A DNA stretch of 64,000 nt from Bacteroidetes bacterium HGW-Bacteroidetes-16 (GCA_002840975.1 PHDN01000024.1:90292-154291); one strand, 5' to 3'; positions 44,503 to 53,857 are shown, counted from the stretch's first letter. The notes: generated by a model from the sequence alone, not told the origin. Numbers and translations: made by a program.

Positions 44503-45716
44503 GCAGGAACCTGTGGTTTTGTGATTTCAAATTCAATAAATCGGGTACCAAACACCACGGCCCATATACCCAATTCGGCTACATTGGTAACAAAACTTCC
44601 GGTAAACTGATAAATAAAAATAAACATGAACAGCGCCACGGCATAAAGGTTGGAATATATACGCGTCTTGAAAAAAAAGTAGATTTCCAGAAACAATTTA
44701 AACACCAATCCATAAATCCCATATATGGTCAGTAACTCTGCCATTGAATTCGGGATTCGCACAATGGTATCAAGGGTTCCCTGGTATTTGTAATGGTTAA
44801 TAATCATGTCGTGTGCTATAATTTTTATCTGGCCCGGACCTATTCCAAAAAAGGCATGATTCGGCCAAATAATATCGCGTGCAAACATAAAAGAATAAAC
44901 CAAACGACCCATGGCACTGGTATCATCACCCTGAAAAATGTTTTCAACGCGGTAGTATATAGGGTTTTGTGGCCAAATAACATACAATATAAAAAGTAGC
45001 GCGAACATAAATAAACTGCTCAACAGGCTGAATCTCTTTAAGGCAAGAGGGATTCTTCTCCAGTAAAAAATGAGACACATCAGTAAGGCAATTAACAAGG
45101 AGCCAATCACTCCAAATGACAAGGACAATAACAATGGGATTGCAGCGGCCAGGAAAATCAGCAAAGGATGTTTTTCTTTGTCGTAAAATACCCGCATGAT
45201 AAAATACAAAAACACGGGCATCATGATCAAAGAATAGTACGAAGCCTCATAGGTAAATAATTTCAAACGAAGAATCACGTCCAATCCTTTTGAAAAGGGA
45301 ACATCGTACCAAAACAAATCGCGCAGGCCGGCAAATGGCAATGCCATCAGAGCCAATAGAACAAAAAAAGCATTGATTAGTAGTATTTCCCGAAAAAGTA
45401 AATCCAGGATTGCACCGTGTTTTTTAACCAAATAGTAAGCCGTGATGAAAAAAACAAGAACTGTCAACATCAGGATACTGGAAATCAGATAACTCTTCAT
45501 CTCTACTCCCTGCATCACCTGAAAAGGGATGGGAACAAGTAGTACAAGCATCCACCAATACACTTTTTTTATTTTTTTTTCCTTGAATAAAAAATAGGTC
45601 ATTACCGGCGTAAGAAGCGTTGTAAACAACAGGCCTTCGGGTAACAAAAAACTGTTAAAGAAAAAATAAACCGCCACATAGATGATCAGTTGATGATATG
45701 GTTGCTCTTTCATCAT
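44499..45716 (-). CDS. Wzy-like polysaccharide polymerase membrane protein
   Basis: 405 residues with about 10-11 membrane helices and weak sequence motifs, as is usual for Wzy. An extracytoplasmic loop (about 245-320) carries AMGRLVYSFMFARDIIWPNH and FFGIGPGQIKIIAHD. Between the flippase and glycosyltransferase genes, polymerisation of the repeat unit is the likely role. It has 4-bp ATGA overlaps on both sides. Confidence 0.75.
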   Translation of the reverse strand: MMKEQPYHQLIIYVAVYFFFNSFLLPEGLLFTTLLTPVMTYFLFKEKKIKKVYWWMLVLLVPIPFQVMQGVEMKSYLISSILMLTVLVFFITAYYLVKKHGAILDLLFREILLINAFFVLLALMALPFAGLRDLFWYDVPFSKGLDVILRLKLFTYEASYYSLIMMPVFLYFIMRVFYDKEKHPLLIFLAAAIPLLLSLSFGVIGSLLIALLMCLIFYWRRIPLALKRFSLLSSLFMFALLFILYVIWPQNPIYYRVENIFQGDDTSAMGRLVYSFMFARDIIWPNHAFFGIGPGQIKIIAHDMIINHYKYQGTLDTIVRIPNSMAELLTIYGIYGLVFKLFLEIYFFFKTRIYSNLYAVALFMFIFIYQFTGSFVTNVAELGIWAVVFGTRFIEFEITKPQVPA

Positions 45717-47155
45717 TCCAATAAAAGTTTTATTTTAAATCGCTTTTTGCTCAGGTAGTAAAGGTAATAAACGAACAATGTAATTAAGCCCAAACCAAAG
45801 GTGATAGCAATTTGATCGAAGATAATTATCGACGAGATTAAAAATGACGGCAGCATGGTGACGATGGTTTCCAACATCCAATGGTCTTTCAACAGTCTTT
45901 GGTTAATTAACAAATATTCAATGGGGATGAGTATCGACAAGGCAACAATCTGACCGATGATGAGGCTTTGGGCCGTGCGAAAAATCCAAAATGACACCAC
46001 CATTCCCACCAGGATACCTATTTTATACATAAATTCAAGGGAGGTAATGAATTTAAGCAATTTCAACCCGTTCAGATAAAATAAAGGCACAATGGTCATC
46101 ACCAAGAATGCTTCATATATGAGGAAAAGCCGGAAATAATCGCCCATTTTTTGAAATTTTTCAGACCCGAGCCAAAGGGTAAATAATGGTTCATAAAACA
46201 AATAGGCGACAAAAATAGCCAACAGACTAATACCCACCGAAAATCCGCGCAGGGTTTGAAAATAAATGACAATGTTTTCGCCCGATTCCTTTTTTCGGGC
46301 CACTTTTGGAAACAACCAACTCACCACGGCCCCAAAGGCCATGTGCATGTGATTGGTGATGGTTGACGCCAAAATAAAATAACCTGCTATGGCCGGACCC
46401 AGGAAAATGGCGATGATAAATCGATCTGCCTGATAAGCCACTACGGAAATAATGGTCTGTAACCAGGTCCAGAACCCAAAATGAAACAACTCTTTTCTTT
46501 CGTCTCTTTTAATTTGCCAGCTAAACCGATATTGGGGAATTAGCCTGTAAGTAACCACCGCCTGAACATAGACCATGATTGCGTTTAAAATTAAATTGCT
46601 TATAAACAGTTCGTAAAGGTCATATCCCCACAACACGATAACCACTTGCGCTCCCAGGACCAGGAGTTTAGAAACAATACTCCACCACGATGCCAGGTCG
46701 TATCGTTCATAACCCTTCAGGACACTCTGATACAGAAGTTCCCAAAATTTTACTGAAATCACCCAGGTGGCTACAATTAATATTTTATCCAGGTGATCCT
46801 TAAAAATTTCTGCCCCGGATAAATTTAAAAGTCCCCATAATATGGCCATGAGGATGGTCACCATGCTGATCCAACCGATTAATTTGGTAGAAGAATTGAC
46901 ATAAGCCTGAAGTTTGGCGTTGCTTCCTTTACCCAGGGCTTCGGCCACATAGGCGGTAATGGAATTTCCCAGCCCAAAACTGATGATGTTTACAGCGATA
47001 TATACATACGAATTCACCAGCATCCAGATACCAAAATCCACCTCACCTAACTTATTGATAAAGAAAGGAGTCAGGGCCAAAAAAGCAATGGGATAAAGTA
47101 AGATGTTTGCCAGGTTCCACGATGAATTTTTTATGTTCCCGGATGTTTTCTGCAT
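45713..47155 (-). CDS. Wzx-type polysaccharide flippase (MATE/MOP superfamily)
   Basis: 480 residues from ATG 47155; the longer frame to 47218 adds a polar 21-residue stretch not seen in flippases. Twelve to fourteen membrane helices. The N-terminal SSWNLANILLYPIAFLALTP and KLGEVDFGIWMLVNSYVYIA match the polysaccharide synthesis/flippase family. It moves undecaprenyl-linked repeat units across the inner membrane. It is the first gene of the seven-gene minus-strand operon ending at 39293. Confidence 0.88.
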   Translation of the reverse strand: MQKTSGNIKNSSWNLANILLYPIAFLALTPFFINKLGEVDFGIWMLVNSYVYIAVNIISFGLGNSITAYVAEALGKGSNAKLQAYVNSSTKLIGWISMVTILMAILWGLLNLSGAEIFKDHLDKILIVATWVISVKFWELLYQSVLKGYERYDLASWWSIVSKLLVLGAQVVIVLWGYDLYELFISNLILNAIMVYVQAVVTYRLIPQYRFSWQIKRDERKELFHFGFWTWLQTIISVVAYQADRFIIAIFLGPAIAGYFILASTITNHMHMAFGAVVSWLFPKVARKKESGENIVIYFQTLRGFSVGISLLAIFVAYLFYEPLFTLWLGSEKFQKMGDYFRLFLIYEAFLVMTIVPLFYLNGLKLLKFITSLEFMYKIGILVGMVVSFWIFRTAQSLIIGQIVALSILIPIEYLLINQRLLKDHWMLETIVTMLPSFLISSIIIFDQIAITFGLGLITLFVYYLYYLSKKRFKIKLLLE

Positions 47156-47244
47156 ATATTGTCTTGAAATTTGTGTAATAATAATATTTATTTCGTACTT
47201 AGCAGAAAAATTATTCAATTAGATTTTAACAGAAAAGAATCAAC

Positions 47245-48105
47245 ATGGAAGACCACTCATTTTCTAAATCGAAGGAAGAAGGAAGAAAAATCTGGAAATC
47301 ATTGCAAAACCAATGGGGAGAAGCCTTTGGTTTTTTTGGTGGCATGTTTTCAAGCCTGATCGGGTTTATAAAGCAGCAGTTTTGGGGATTTCTGATCTTC
47401 GCCATCATTTTTGGGGCGATGGGAGGAACCTATGCCTGGATGAAAAAAAATATTTTCCGCGCTGAAATGACCGTTTCCTATGCGCAATTGGAGAAGAAAA
47501 TATACGGCGATATGCTATTTAAGCTAAATCAATTGCTTGATAGCAAGCAATATGCGAGCCTTTCGGAAAAACTGAACATGACGGAAGCGCAAATTGCCCA
47601 AATTCATTCCATCGAAGGGATCAATATCCATAACCAGCCATTGGTTAAAGACATCAGCGTTGAAAAGGTCCCCTTTTATATCGTTGTTGAAGTATATGAT
47701 GTGGAGGTATTGCCTCAATTGCAAAAATCACTGGTGAAGTACCTGAGTGATTCGGATTTTATTAACGAACGCCTGCTGTTGAATGAGCGCAATTACAAAA
47801 ATGAAGTGACCCACATGAAAAACCAAATGGTGTACATGGATTCGCTTAAAATGCTTTTGTTGAGAGATTGTAGCAACCTGGATGCAGATGCGGTAATTAA
47901 TCTTGAAAAACTTAACAAAGACCAGAATGATATATTCGGACGTATCCGTGACCTGGAAGCCGCTTTACAATTCAACAAAAACATTGAGGTGATGGATGGC
48001 TTTATCGCTCATCAAAATCCATTTTCCCGGATGATGATCAGGTACATTTTAATGGGCCTTTTTGTCGGAGCGGGATTGCGCCTGCTTTGGTTGATCATAA
48101 AGTAA
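47245..48105 (+). CDS. Wzz-like chain-length/co-polymerase membrane protein
   Basis: 286 residues. A polar N-terminal segment of about 45 residues precedes TM1 (about 50-68, FWGFLIFAIIFGAMGGTYAW). A periplasmic helical domain (about 75-260) includes a coiled-coil stretch (NEVTHMKNQMVYMDSLKMLL), and TM2 (about 265-284) closes the protein. This is the Wzz/polysaccharide co-polymerase layout, although the Wzz Pro-rich motif near TM2 is not obvious. It is divergent from the flippase gene with 89 bp between starts, so shared control is likely. Confidence 0.7.
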   Translation: MEDHSFSKSKEEGRKIWKSLQNQWGEAFGFFGGMFSSLIGFIKQQFWGFLIFAIIFGAMGGTYAWMKKNIFRAEMTVSYAQLEKKIYGDMLFKLNQLLDSKQYASLSEKLNMTEAQIAQIHSIEGINIHNQPLVKDISVEKVPFYIVVEVYDVEVLPQLQKSLVKYLSDSDFINERLLLNERNYKNEVTHMKNQMVYMDSLKMLLLRDCSNLDADAVINLEKLNKDQNDIFGRIRDLEAALQFNKNIEVMDGFIAHQNPFSRMMIRYILMGLFVGAGLRLLWLIIK

Positions 48106-48366
48106 GTAGACTTTCCTCCTGATTTTCATCAACACCTTTAATTACTTGAGGGCTCTGTGGCAGTTGAATGTTTTTGAAATGCCTGTTCTTTTTTATTTCA
48201 TTTTGCCGTCAGCAATTTCCTTGCTCAACACACTGATTATGACTTACAAAACACAAACAGACAATGTTTAAAATGATATTTCTCCGCTTCTCTGTAGATG
48301 AAAAACTTGTGTATCCCGGCAAATTTTACTATTTTGTGCCCATTGCTGATTTAAGAAGGAGATTTT

Positions 48367-48807
48367 ATGTTTCAAACAAAGATGTTTAACCCCGTGAACA
48401 AACCAGGGACCATCGAAAAAAAAGAAATTATTGATTTTTTATACCATAATCTGGAAAATTACGGCGACCCTAAGGCCGATATTGAAAAGTGTATTGAATA
48501 CGCCATGAAAGAAACTCCCTCTTTTGGTGGTTTTGTGCTGGTTTCGTATGATGGTCCAACCATGACCGGGGTGGTAGTGGTTAACCAAACGGGCATGAAA
48601 GACTATATTCCGGAGAATATCCTCGTTTATATAGCCACCCATCAGGAGATGAGGGGGCAAGGAATAGGTAAAAAACTCATGAGGGACACCATTCAAATGG
48701 CAAATGGAAATATCGCCCTGCATGTGGAACCTGACAATCCGGCACGATTTCTTTATGAGAAAGTCGGTTTTACGAGTAAGTACATCGAGATGAGACTAAT
48801 CAAATAA
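48367..48807 (+). CDS. GNAT-family N-acetyltransferase
   Basis: 146 residues. The acetyl-CoA loop is VYIATHQEMRGQGIGKKLMR, and the end NIALHVEPDNPARFLYEKVG, then FTSKYIEMRL, is typical of GNAT enzymes. An AAGGAG sequence about 6 nt before the ATG is an unusually good Shine-Dalgarno sequence for this phylum. The racemase gene follows after 9 bp, so the pair probably acts on the same amino acid. Confidence 0.88.
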   Translation: MFQTKMFNPVNKPGTIEKKEIIDFLYHNLENYGDPKADIEKCIEYAMKETPSFGGFVLVSYDGPTMTGVVVVNQTGMKDYIPENILVYIATHQEMRGQGIGKKLMRDTIQMANGNIALHVEPDNPARFLYEKVGFTSKYIEMRLIK

Positions 48808-48816
48808 AACCTGCAC

Positions 48817-49890
48817 ATGGCATTTATCATTTTAAACGCGAAAAAGCTCAAGGCAAACTACGAGTTTCTTGATCAGCTTTTTCTCAAGCACCACATTCAA
48901 TGGTCGGTTGTCTCGAAAATGCTTTCCGGCAGCAAAACCTATTTAACCGAATTGTTACAACTCGGCATCAGTCAAATATGCGATTCACGGGTTACCAACT
49001 TAAAGGTGATCAAGTCCATAAACCCGGAAATTGAAACCATCTATATCAAACCACCCGCCAAACGTGCTATCAGCAGTATTGTAAAATACGCGGATATCAG
49101 CATGAACACCGAGATTAAGACCATTCAAATGTTATCCGAAGAGGCCTATAAACAGAAAAAGAAGCACAAGATTATCATTATGATTGAGCTGGGCGAGCTC
49201 AGGGAAGGTGTGATGGGTGACGATTTTATCAGATTCTATGAGCAGGTTTTTAAACTCAAAAATATTGACGTTGTGGGCATTGGCGCCAATCTTTCATGCC
49301 TGTACGGTGTACTTCCCAACCAGGACAAACTCATTCAGCTGAGCCTGTACGAGCAGCTTATTGAAGCCAGGTTTAACAGGCAAATACCCTATGTTTCGGG
49401 GGGTTCTTCGGTAACCATCCCCCTGATATTTCAAAGATTGCTGCCCAGGGCCATCAACCACTTTCGGGTGGGAGAAACCTTGTTTTTAGGAACTGACGTG
49501 TACAACAATGTCCCGTTAAAGAAGATGCACACCGATGTTTTCCGTCTTTTTTCCGAAATCATTGAGTTGACACAGAAACCCATGATGCCTTCAGGAGAAA
49601 CCTCCACCAACGTGGACGGGCTTTCGTTTGAAGTGGATGAAGCATTAATTGGCAAAACCACTTACAGGGCTATTGTGGACATTGGATTGCTGGATGTGGA
49701 TGAAAAACACATTGATCCCGTGGACAGAAGCATTCGCTTTGTAGGAGCCAGTTCCGATATGCTGGTGATCGATTTGGGTGACAATAAGAAGAATTACAAG
49801 GTGGGCGATCTGCTCGAATTTACCATGGACTACATGGGTGCCTTGCGCATTATCAACTCCAAATATATTGAGAAACGGGTGGAACGCTAG
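48817..49890 (+). CDS. PLP-dependent alanine/ornithine racemase-family protein
   Basis: 357 residues. The N-terminal alanine racemase-type barrel has the candidate PLP lysine K34 in WSVVSKM. DSRVTNLKVIKS, IMIELGELREGVM and YVSGGSSVTIPLIF follow the ornithine racemase-like branch more than Alr/DadX. The C-terminal beta domain is shortened. The predicted reaction is interconversion of L/D forms of an amino acid such as ornithine, lysine or alanine. It is co-transcribed with the GNAT gene upstream. Confidence 0.82.
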   Translation: MAFIILNAKKLKANYEFLDQLFLKHHIQWSVVSKMLSGSKTYLTELLQLGISQICDSRVTNLKVIKSINPEIETIYIKPPAKRAISSIVKYADISMNTEIKTIQMLSEEAYKQKKKHKIIIMIELGELREGVMGDDFIRFYEQVFKLKNIDVVGIGANLSCLYGVLPNQDKLIQLSLYEQLIEARFNRQIPYVSGGSSVTIPLIFQRLLPRAINHFRVGETLFLGTDVYNNVPLKKMHTDVFRLFSEIIELTQKPMMPSGETSTNVDGLSFEVDEALIGKTTYRAIVDIGLLDVDEKHIDPVDRSIRFVGASSDMLVIDLGDNKKNYKVGDLLEFTMDYMGALRIINSKYIEKRVER

Positions 49891-50046
49891 TCCATCAGGG
49901 ATTAGATAAATTACGCGCATTTGGAAAAAATTTATTCCTGTATTCTGCCCTGATAAGTGTTTTCTGGTTATTTTTATGAAGCCGATTTGGCAGAGGCTAT
50001 TTACTGTTTCAAAGGAGTTATTGTCATTGTAACAAAATTTTAAACC

Positions 50047-50595
50047 ATGGAAACGCTGGTCATTTTTGGAGTGTTAAGCATCGCCGCTATAGCGATCTCA
50101 TGGAGAACCTTGTTAAACCTTAAGAGTCATGGGTTCTATCGTTTTTTTAGTTGGGAATGCATCATTTGGCTATTTGCCAACAATTATCCATTTTGGTTCG
50201 AGCATCCTTTTGGAGTAGAGCAACTGTTTTCATGGATTTTTCTGTTGTTCGCCATTTATTTGGTGCTGGCCGGCGCCAGACTGCTGAATAAGGCGGCGAA
50301 GTCAACCCGCCTGCGGAATGATAAAGCACTGTATTCGTTTGAAAAGACAAGTGAATTAATCGATTATGGGATTTTTAAGTACATACGGCATCCTCTTTAC
50401 TCTTCACTGATATTTTTAACCTGGGGCATCTTTTTAAAAAATCCCTCTGTAATTTTGTTTGTTGTGGCCTTAGGGTCTACTGTATTGTTGTATATAACGG
50501 CCCGGTATGATGAGAAAGAATGTATCGGCTTTTTTGGCGAGAGCTACCGCGAATACAGGCAACGAAGCAAGATGTTTATCCCTTTTATTCTGTGA
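50047..50595 (+). CDS. Isoprenylcysteine carboxyl methyltransferase / PEMT-like membrane protein
   Basis: 182 residues with four to five membrane helices. GIFKYIRHPLYSSLIFLTWG followed by YDEKECIGFFGESYREYRQR is the RHPxY...EE..L...FG..Y..Y pattern of the ICMT/phospholipid methyltransferase superfamily, which binds SAM at the membrane. The substrate in bacteria is generally unknown. It has a single-gene context. Confidence 0.85.
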   Translation: METLVIFGVLSIAAIAISWRTLLNLKSHGFYRFFSWECIIWLFANNYPFWFEHPFGVEQLFSWIFLLFAIYLVLAGARLLNKAAKSTRLRNDKALYSFEKTSELIDYGIFKYIRHPLYSSLIFLTWGIFLKNPSVILFVVALGSTVLLYITARYDEKECIGFFGESYREYRQRSKMFIPFIL

Positions 50596-50691
50596 AACCA
50601 CCCTATGCTAAACAAATCATTTTTATCCAAAATAAAGGTGCCCAAACTGATCCTGATAAAAATACCATGGATGTCTTTATAACATGGCGCA

Positions 50692-50892
50692 TCATGGTGC
50701 CTCGTTGATTTCCTTTAAAATCAGCGCTACTTCTTCTTCGGTAGTCCTCAGGGTTTCTTTACAACTTTTTATCAGCCATGCCGCGCGTTTCACCTTTTCC
50801 GACAATTCATCCACGCTGATTTCATCGTTTTCAATCTGTTTCACTATCTCTTCCAGTTCAAGAAGGGCCTCGGTATAGGGTATTTTTTTCAT
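50692..50892 (-). CDS. xseB: Exodeoxyribonuclease VII small subunit
   Basis: 66 residues. MKKIPYTEALLELEEIVKQI and the helix DELSEKVKRAAWLIKSCKET are characteristic of XseB, which coats the XseA catalytic subunit of the single-strand DNA exonuclease. xseA, often next to xseB, is not in the window; upstream lies a plus-strand ATPase gene. A minus-strand -7 element TACCTTTG (50919-50926) lies 27 bp before the ATG, so xseB is transcribed on its own. It is the last core-type gene before the second accessory island. Confidence 0.92.
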   Translation of the reverse strand: MKKIPYTEALLELEEIVKQIENDEISVDELSEKVKRAAWLIKSCKETLRTTEEEVALILKEINEAP

Positions 50893-50918
50893 TAAAATTA
50901 GCTTTTAACAGTTAGTTA

Positions 50919-50926
50919 CAAAGGTA
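50919..50926 (-). promoter_or_regulatory. -7 element for xseB
   Basis: Minus-strand TACCTTTG, 27 bp upstream of the xseB ATG. No clear TTTG -33 element was found. Confidence 0.4.
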
Positions 50927-51051
50927 TAAAATAGGGTATATTAAATTAGCGACAGTAGGAGATTAAAAAAAACAAAAATGCAACAAAAATGTAAATATAA
51001 ACATGTTTAAATCTATTTATTATTACTATTTTTGCAGGTATAGATATTATT

Positions 51052-52500
51052 ATGAATAATTTAAACCTTATTCCAACAGAAAAAATAATTGAGCGCCTGC
51101 GTTACGAAAATCCCTGGTGGGTATCGAAGCAAATACCGGAGGTTTACAGCACCATGTCTAAGCGATTGTATTTCGATTTGTTTTTCCCTTTTGTAAAAGA
51201 AAAAAACGTGCGTAGAGCTGTGGTGCTGATGGGGCCAAGGCGAGTAGGCAAAACCGTAATGTTGTTTCACAGCATTCAGCGATTGATCGAAGAAGAAGTA
51301 AATCCACAACAAATTTTCTTTATTGGCATAGATAATCCCATTTATGTGTATTTGGGCTTAGAAGATATTTTAACCCTTTGCAAGCAATCGCTGAATTTAA
51401 CTCAACTCAAAGGTTGCTATGTGTTTTTTGATGAAATACAATATTTAAAAGATTGGGAACGCCACCTTAAGGTGTTGGTAGATTCCTATCCCGACACCAG
51501 GTTCATCGTTTCCGGCTCGGCTGCTGCCGCATTAAAATGGTACAGTACCGAAAGTGGTGCCGGACGATTTACCGATTTTATGTTGCCGCCGCTTACTTTT
51601 CAGGAATACATTCATTTAAAAAAAATGAACCACTTAATCTACAACGGCAACATAGATTATGGTGATAAGCCTATTCCATATTGTCTTTCTCACGATATAA
51701 AGGCTTTAAACAAAGAGTTTGTGCATTATTTGAATTTTGGTGGCTATCCGGAGGTTGTGCTGTCGGAAAAAATTCAAAGCGATATGGGGCGTTATGTTAA
51801 AAACGACATCATTGACAAAGTGCTGCTTAGAGATTTACCCAGTTTATACGGCATCAAAGATGTGCAGGAATTGAATCGGTTTTTTACCTACATCGCTTAT
51901 AATACAGGCAACGAATTTTCGTATGAAACAATGTCAAAAGAAAGTGGCATTCAGAAAGACACACTGAAAAAATATTTAGAATACCTGGAAGCGGCCTTTT
52001 TGATTAAAGTACTGAATAAAGTAGATGTAAATGCCAAAAGGTTAAAAAGAGTAACCAGTTTTAAAGTGTATTTAACCAATCCATCATTGCGAACCGCTTT
52101 GTTTTCGCCAATTTCTGAAACAGATAATGAAATGGGCAATATGGTAGAAACGGCAGTGCTTTCACAATGGATGCACCGGGAAAAATTAGATTTAACCTAT
52201 GCCCGCTGGAAAGAAGGACGAAACGAGGGTGAAGTGGATTTAGTTTTGGTAGACGACAAAAAATTTAAGCCGGTTTGGGGTGTTGAGATAAAATGGAGTA
52301 ATCGTTATTTCGAAAAACCACAGGAGTTGAAAAGTTTAATCAATTTTTGCAAAACCAATGGTTTTCAAAAAGCGTTGGTTACTTCAATCGACCGGATGGG
52401 GATGAAAAAAGTAGAAAACTTACAGTTTACTTTTTTGCCGGCTGCTGTTTTCACCTATAATATTGGAGAGATCACATTAAAAATGAAAAATACAAATTAA
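51052..52500 (+). CDS. AAA_14/DUF4143 ATPase
   Basis: 482 residues. A Walker A motif GPRRVGKT lies at about 61-68 and Walker B in GCYVFFDEIQYLKDWERHLK. SGSAAAALKWYSTESGAGRF is the sensor region. After the AAA domain come a winged-helix-like part and the DUF4143 C-terminal domain, with FKVYLTNPSLRTALF and the nuclease-like EGEVDLVLVDDKKFKPVWGV, then EIKW (D...ExK-type). Such proteins are widespread, variably distributed and often in islands; their physiological role is not established. TATTTTTG at 51027-51034 is a probable -7 element. Confidence 0.88.
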   Translation: MNNLNLIPTEKIIERLRYENPWWVSKQIPEVYSTMSKRLYFDLFFPFVKEKNVRRAVVLMGPRRVGKTVMLFHSIQRLIEEEVNPQQIFFIGIDNPIYVYLGLEDILTLCKQSLNLTQLKGCYVFFDEIQYLKDWERHLKVLVDSYPDTRFIVSGSAAAALKWYSTESGAGRFTDFMLPPLTFQEYIHLKKMNHLIYNGNIDYGDKPIPYCLSHDIKALNKEFVHYLNFGGYPEVVLSEKIQSDMGRYVKNDIIDKVLLRDLPSLYGIKDVQELNRFFTYIAYNTGNEFSYETMSKESGIQKDTLKKYLEYLEAAFLIKVLNKVDVNAKRLKRVTSFKVYLTNPSLRTALFSPISETDNEMGNMVETAVLSQWMHREKLDLTYARWKEGRNEGEVDLVLVDDKKFKPVWGVEIKWSNRYFEKPQELKSLINFCKTNGFQKALVTSIDRMGMKKVENLQFTFLPAAVFTYNIGEITLKMKNTN

Positions 52501-52585
52501 TACTTGATCAATATTCACGATTAAAGGGGTCAGCATTTGCCGGATTATCAGATTTTCAAATGAAAAAAAGGACGTTATCCGACGA

Positions 52586-52774
52586 CTACTTTTCCAGAAG
52601 TCGAGGGTCAATTCGGTGTTCAAAACGAAATAAAAAAATGAATATCGAACAAGTGATTAATCCCCACAGCCCCCCCCCCACGCTCCAAAAATAAATCACC
52701 AAAATAATGACTCTAAAAATCAAACCAATAAAATTAATTGTTAGATTTACCCCACCAAACACCCGATGATCCAT
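52586..52774 (-). CDS. Small membrane-protein frame inside repeat copy B
   Basis: 62 codons starting MDHRVFGGVNLTINFIGLIF and continuing through two hydrophobic segments. The same start is found, quickly truncated, in repeat copies A and C. A G10 run (C run on the plus strand, 52670-52679) lies within the frame. It could be a real small membrane protein, the least damaged copy of a decayed gene, or chance. I favour a decayed gene. Confidence 0.3.
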   Translation of the reverse strand: MDHRVFGGVNLTINFIGLIFRVIILVIYFWSVGGGLWGLITCSIFIFLFRFEHRIDPRLLEK

Positions 52775-52915
52775 TTAAAATGAAAACCAGGAACTGATTT
52801 AACTGATTATTAACGGTTTAATTGGAGCATATAGTAATATTGAAAGTAAATGAATACCAAAAGGAATTTTAACAACAAAGCCTATAATAGGCGTAGCCAC
52901 AATTGACGCTATGGT
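52703..52915. repeat. Interspersed repeat, copy B
   Basis: Shares CACCAAACACCCGATGATCC with copies A and C, and the long right part (TACCAAAAGGAATTTTAACA, then ACAAAGCCTATA) with C. On the minus strand the right part reads IPFGIHLLSILLYAPIKPLI, the end of a membrane-protein-like frame. Homology to C stops near 52915, directly before the left box of the next cassette-like gene. Confidence 0.8.
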
Positions 52916-52918
52916 GAC

Positions 52919-52928
52919 GCTAGCACCC
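52919..52928 (+). repeat. Cassette boundary box (R'-like), left of 230-aa gene
   Basis: GCTAGCACCC complements GGGTGCTAAC (53657-53666) at 9 of 10 positions. The only mismatch is the second base of the GTT core, here GCT. Confidence 0.4.
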
Positions 52929-52959
52929 ATTTAAAAATGTACATTGCAACATTGAATAT

Positions 52960-53652
52960 ATGACAATAAAGAAAAAAATACCTCTTGCAGTACTTGAACT
53001 ATTAGAGCCCTATTTGGCTAAAGGGATTGATTCAATTCGTACTGTTGAACCTGAAACTTCATTACTCAAATTTGTAGATTCTGATGAAAAGTCAGAATTT
53101 CATTTTACAATAGAACAGGCAAAATATGAGAATAAACTGTTGTTGGTTTTAGTTGACAGAGAACCAAGAAATAAAGAAATTGTAGCATCTTATAGGACAT
53201 GGATTGATGCCACTACACTAGAGAATAATTTCAATGATTGGGTTGGACTAATAAACAGATATAATAACATTAAGTCAATTTATGATGATCCAATTGAAAA
53301 GAAATATCAAGATGAATTTTATGCTGACTTCGAAATAATTGAAGAAGATGCAGATGTTTATAGCTTTAATCTCGCTCAGCAGATTTGGATTGACAATTAT
53401 TTAGATAAAATAATCTTAACGATTGATAAATTTGACATCAAAAATGAGATTTCGGATTTGCAGGAAATTAAAGAGTCATCTCAAGTATTACGAGATGATT
53501 TAACTAGACTATCTAAAAAGCAAATAATTCAGAAATTGTCAAAAATTTGGGCTAAAGCTAGAAAACATGGATTAATTATTTTAAAAGAAATCTATATTGA
53601 GTTTAGAAATGAACTTATTAAACAATTGATTAAAGGACAATTAAATGGATAA
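52960..53652 (+). CDS. Hypothetical protein, cassette-like
   Basis: 230 residues, acidic, AT-rich, no signal peptide or membrane segment. Nothing is recognisable at family level. It is predicted to be mostly helical in the C-terminal half (NEISDLQEIKESSQVLRDDL, KAWAKARKHGLIILK-type stretch). It is probably cytosolic. It is bounded on the left by GCTAGCACCC (52919-52928) and on the right by GGGTGCTAAC just after its stop, which suggests it moved as a unit. A defence or stress role is only a guess from context. Confidence 0.6.
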   Translation: MTIKKKIPLAVLELLEPYLAKGIDSIRTVEPETSLLKFVDSDEKSEFHFTIEQAKYENKLLLVLVDREPRNKEIVASYRTWIDATTLENNFNDWVGLINRYNNIKSIYDDPIEKKYQDEFYADFEIIEEDADVYSFNLAQQIWIDNYLDKIILTIDKFDIKNEISDLQEIKESSQVLRDDLTRLSKKQIIQKLSKIWAKARKHGLIILKEIYIEFRNELIKQLIKGQLNG

Positions 53653-53656
53653 ATAC

Positions 53657-53798
53657 GGGTGCTAACAAGTCGCATAATTTAATTGCCGTTCTTGTTAGGA
53701 CAACTTACTTTTTCAGCCCGCAACAACCTCGTTGCGGCTCGACAGGAAAGCAACCCGCAATCGGCAACTACATATATTTAAGAACGTTATAAACAAGG
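53657..53798 (+). other. attC-like site between two hypothetical genes
   Basis: GGGTGCTAAC (53657-53666) complements the left box of the upstream gene. GTGCTAACAAG (53659-53669) also pairs at 10 of 11 positions with CTTGTTAGGAC (53691-53701). TTGCCG (53683-53688) pairs with CGGCAA (53762-53767). The stretch ends in GTTATAAACAAGG (53786-53798), the left box of the next gene. Either a 43-bp inner element or the whole 142 bp could be the site. A hairpin CCGCAAC/GTTGCGG lies inside. Confidence 0.4.
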
Positions 53799-53857
53799 TT
53801 ATTGGGACACAGCTAACTCGAATCGTTGTACATATAAACAAGTTTAAAATCGCCTCT

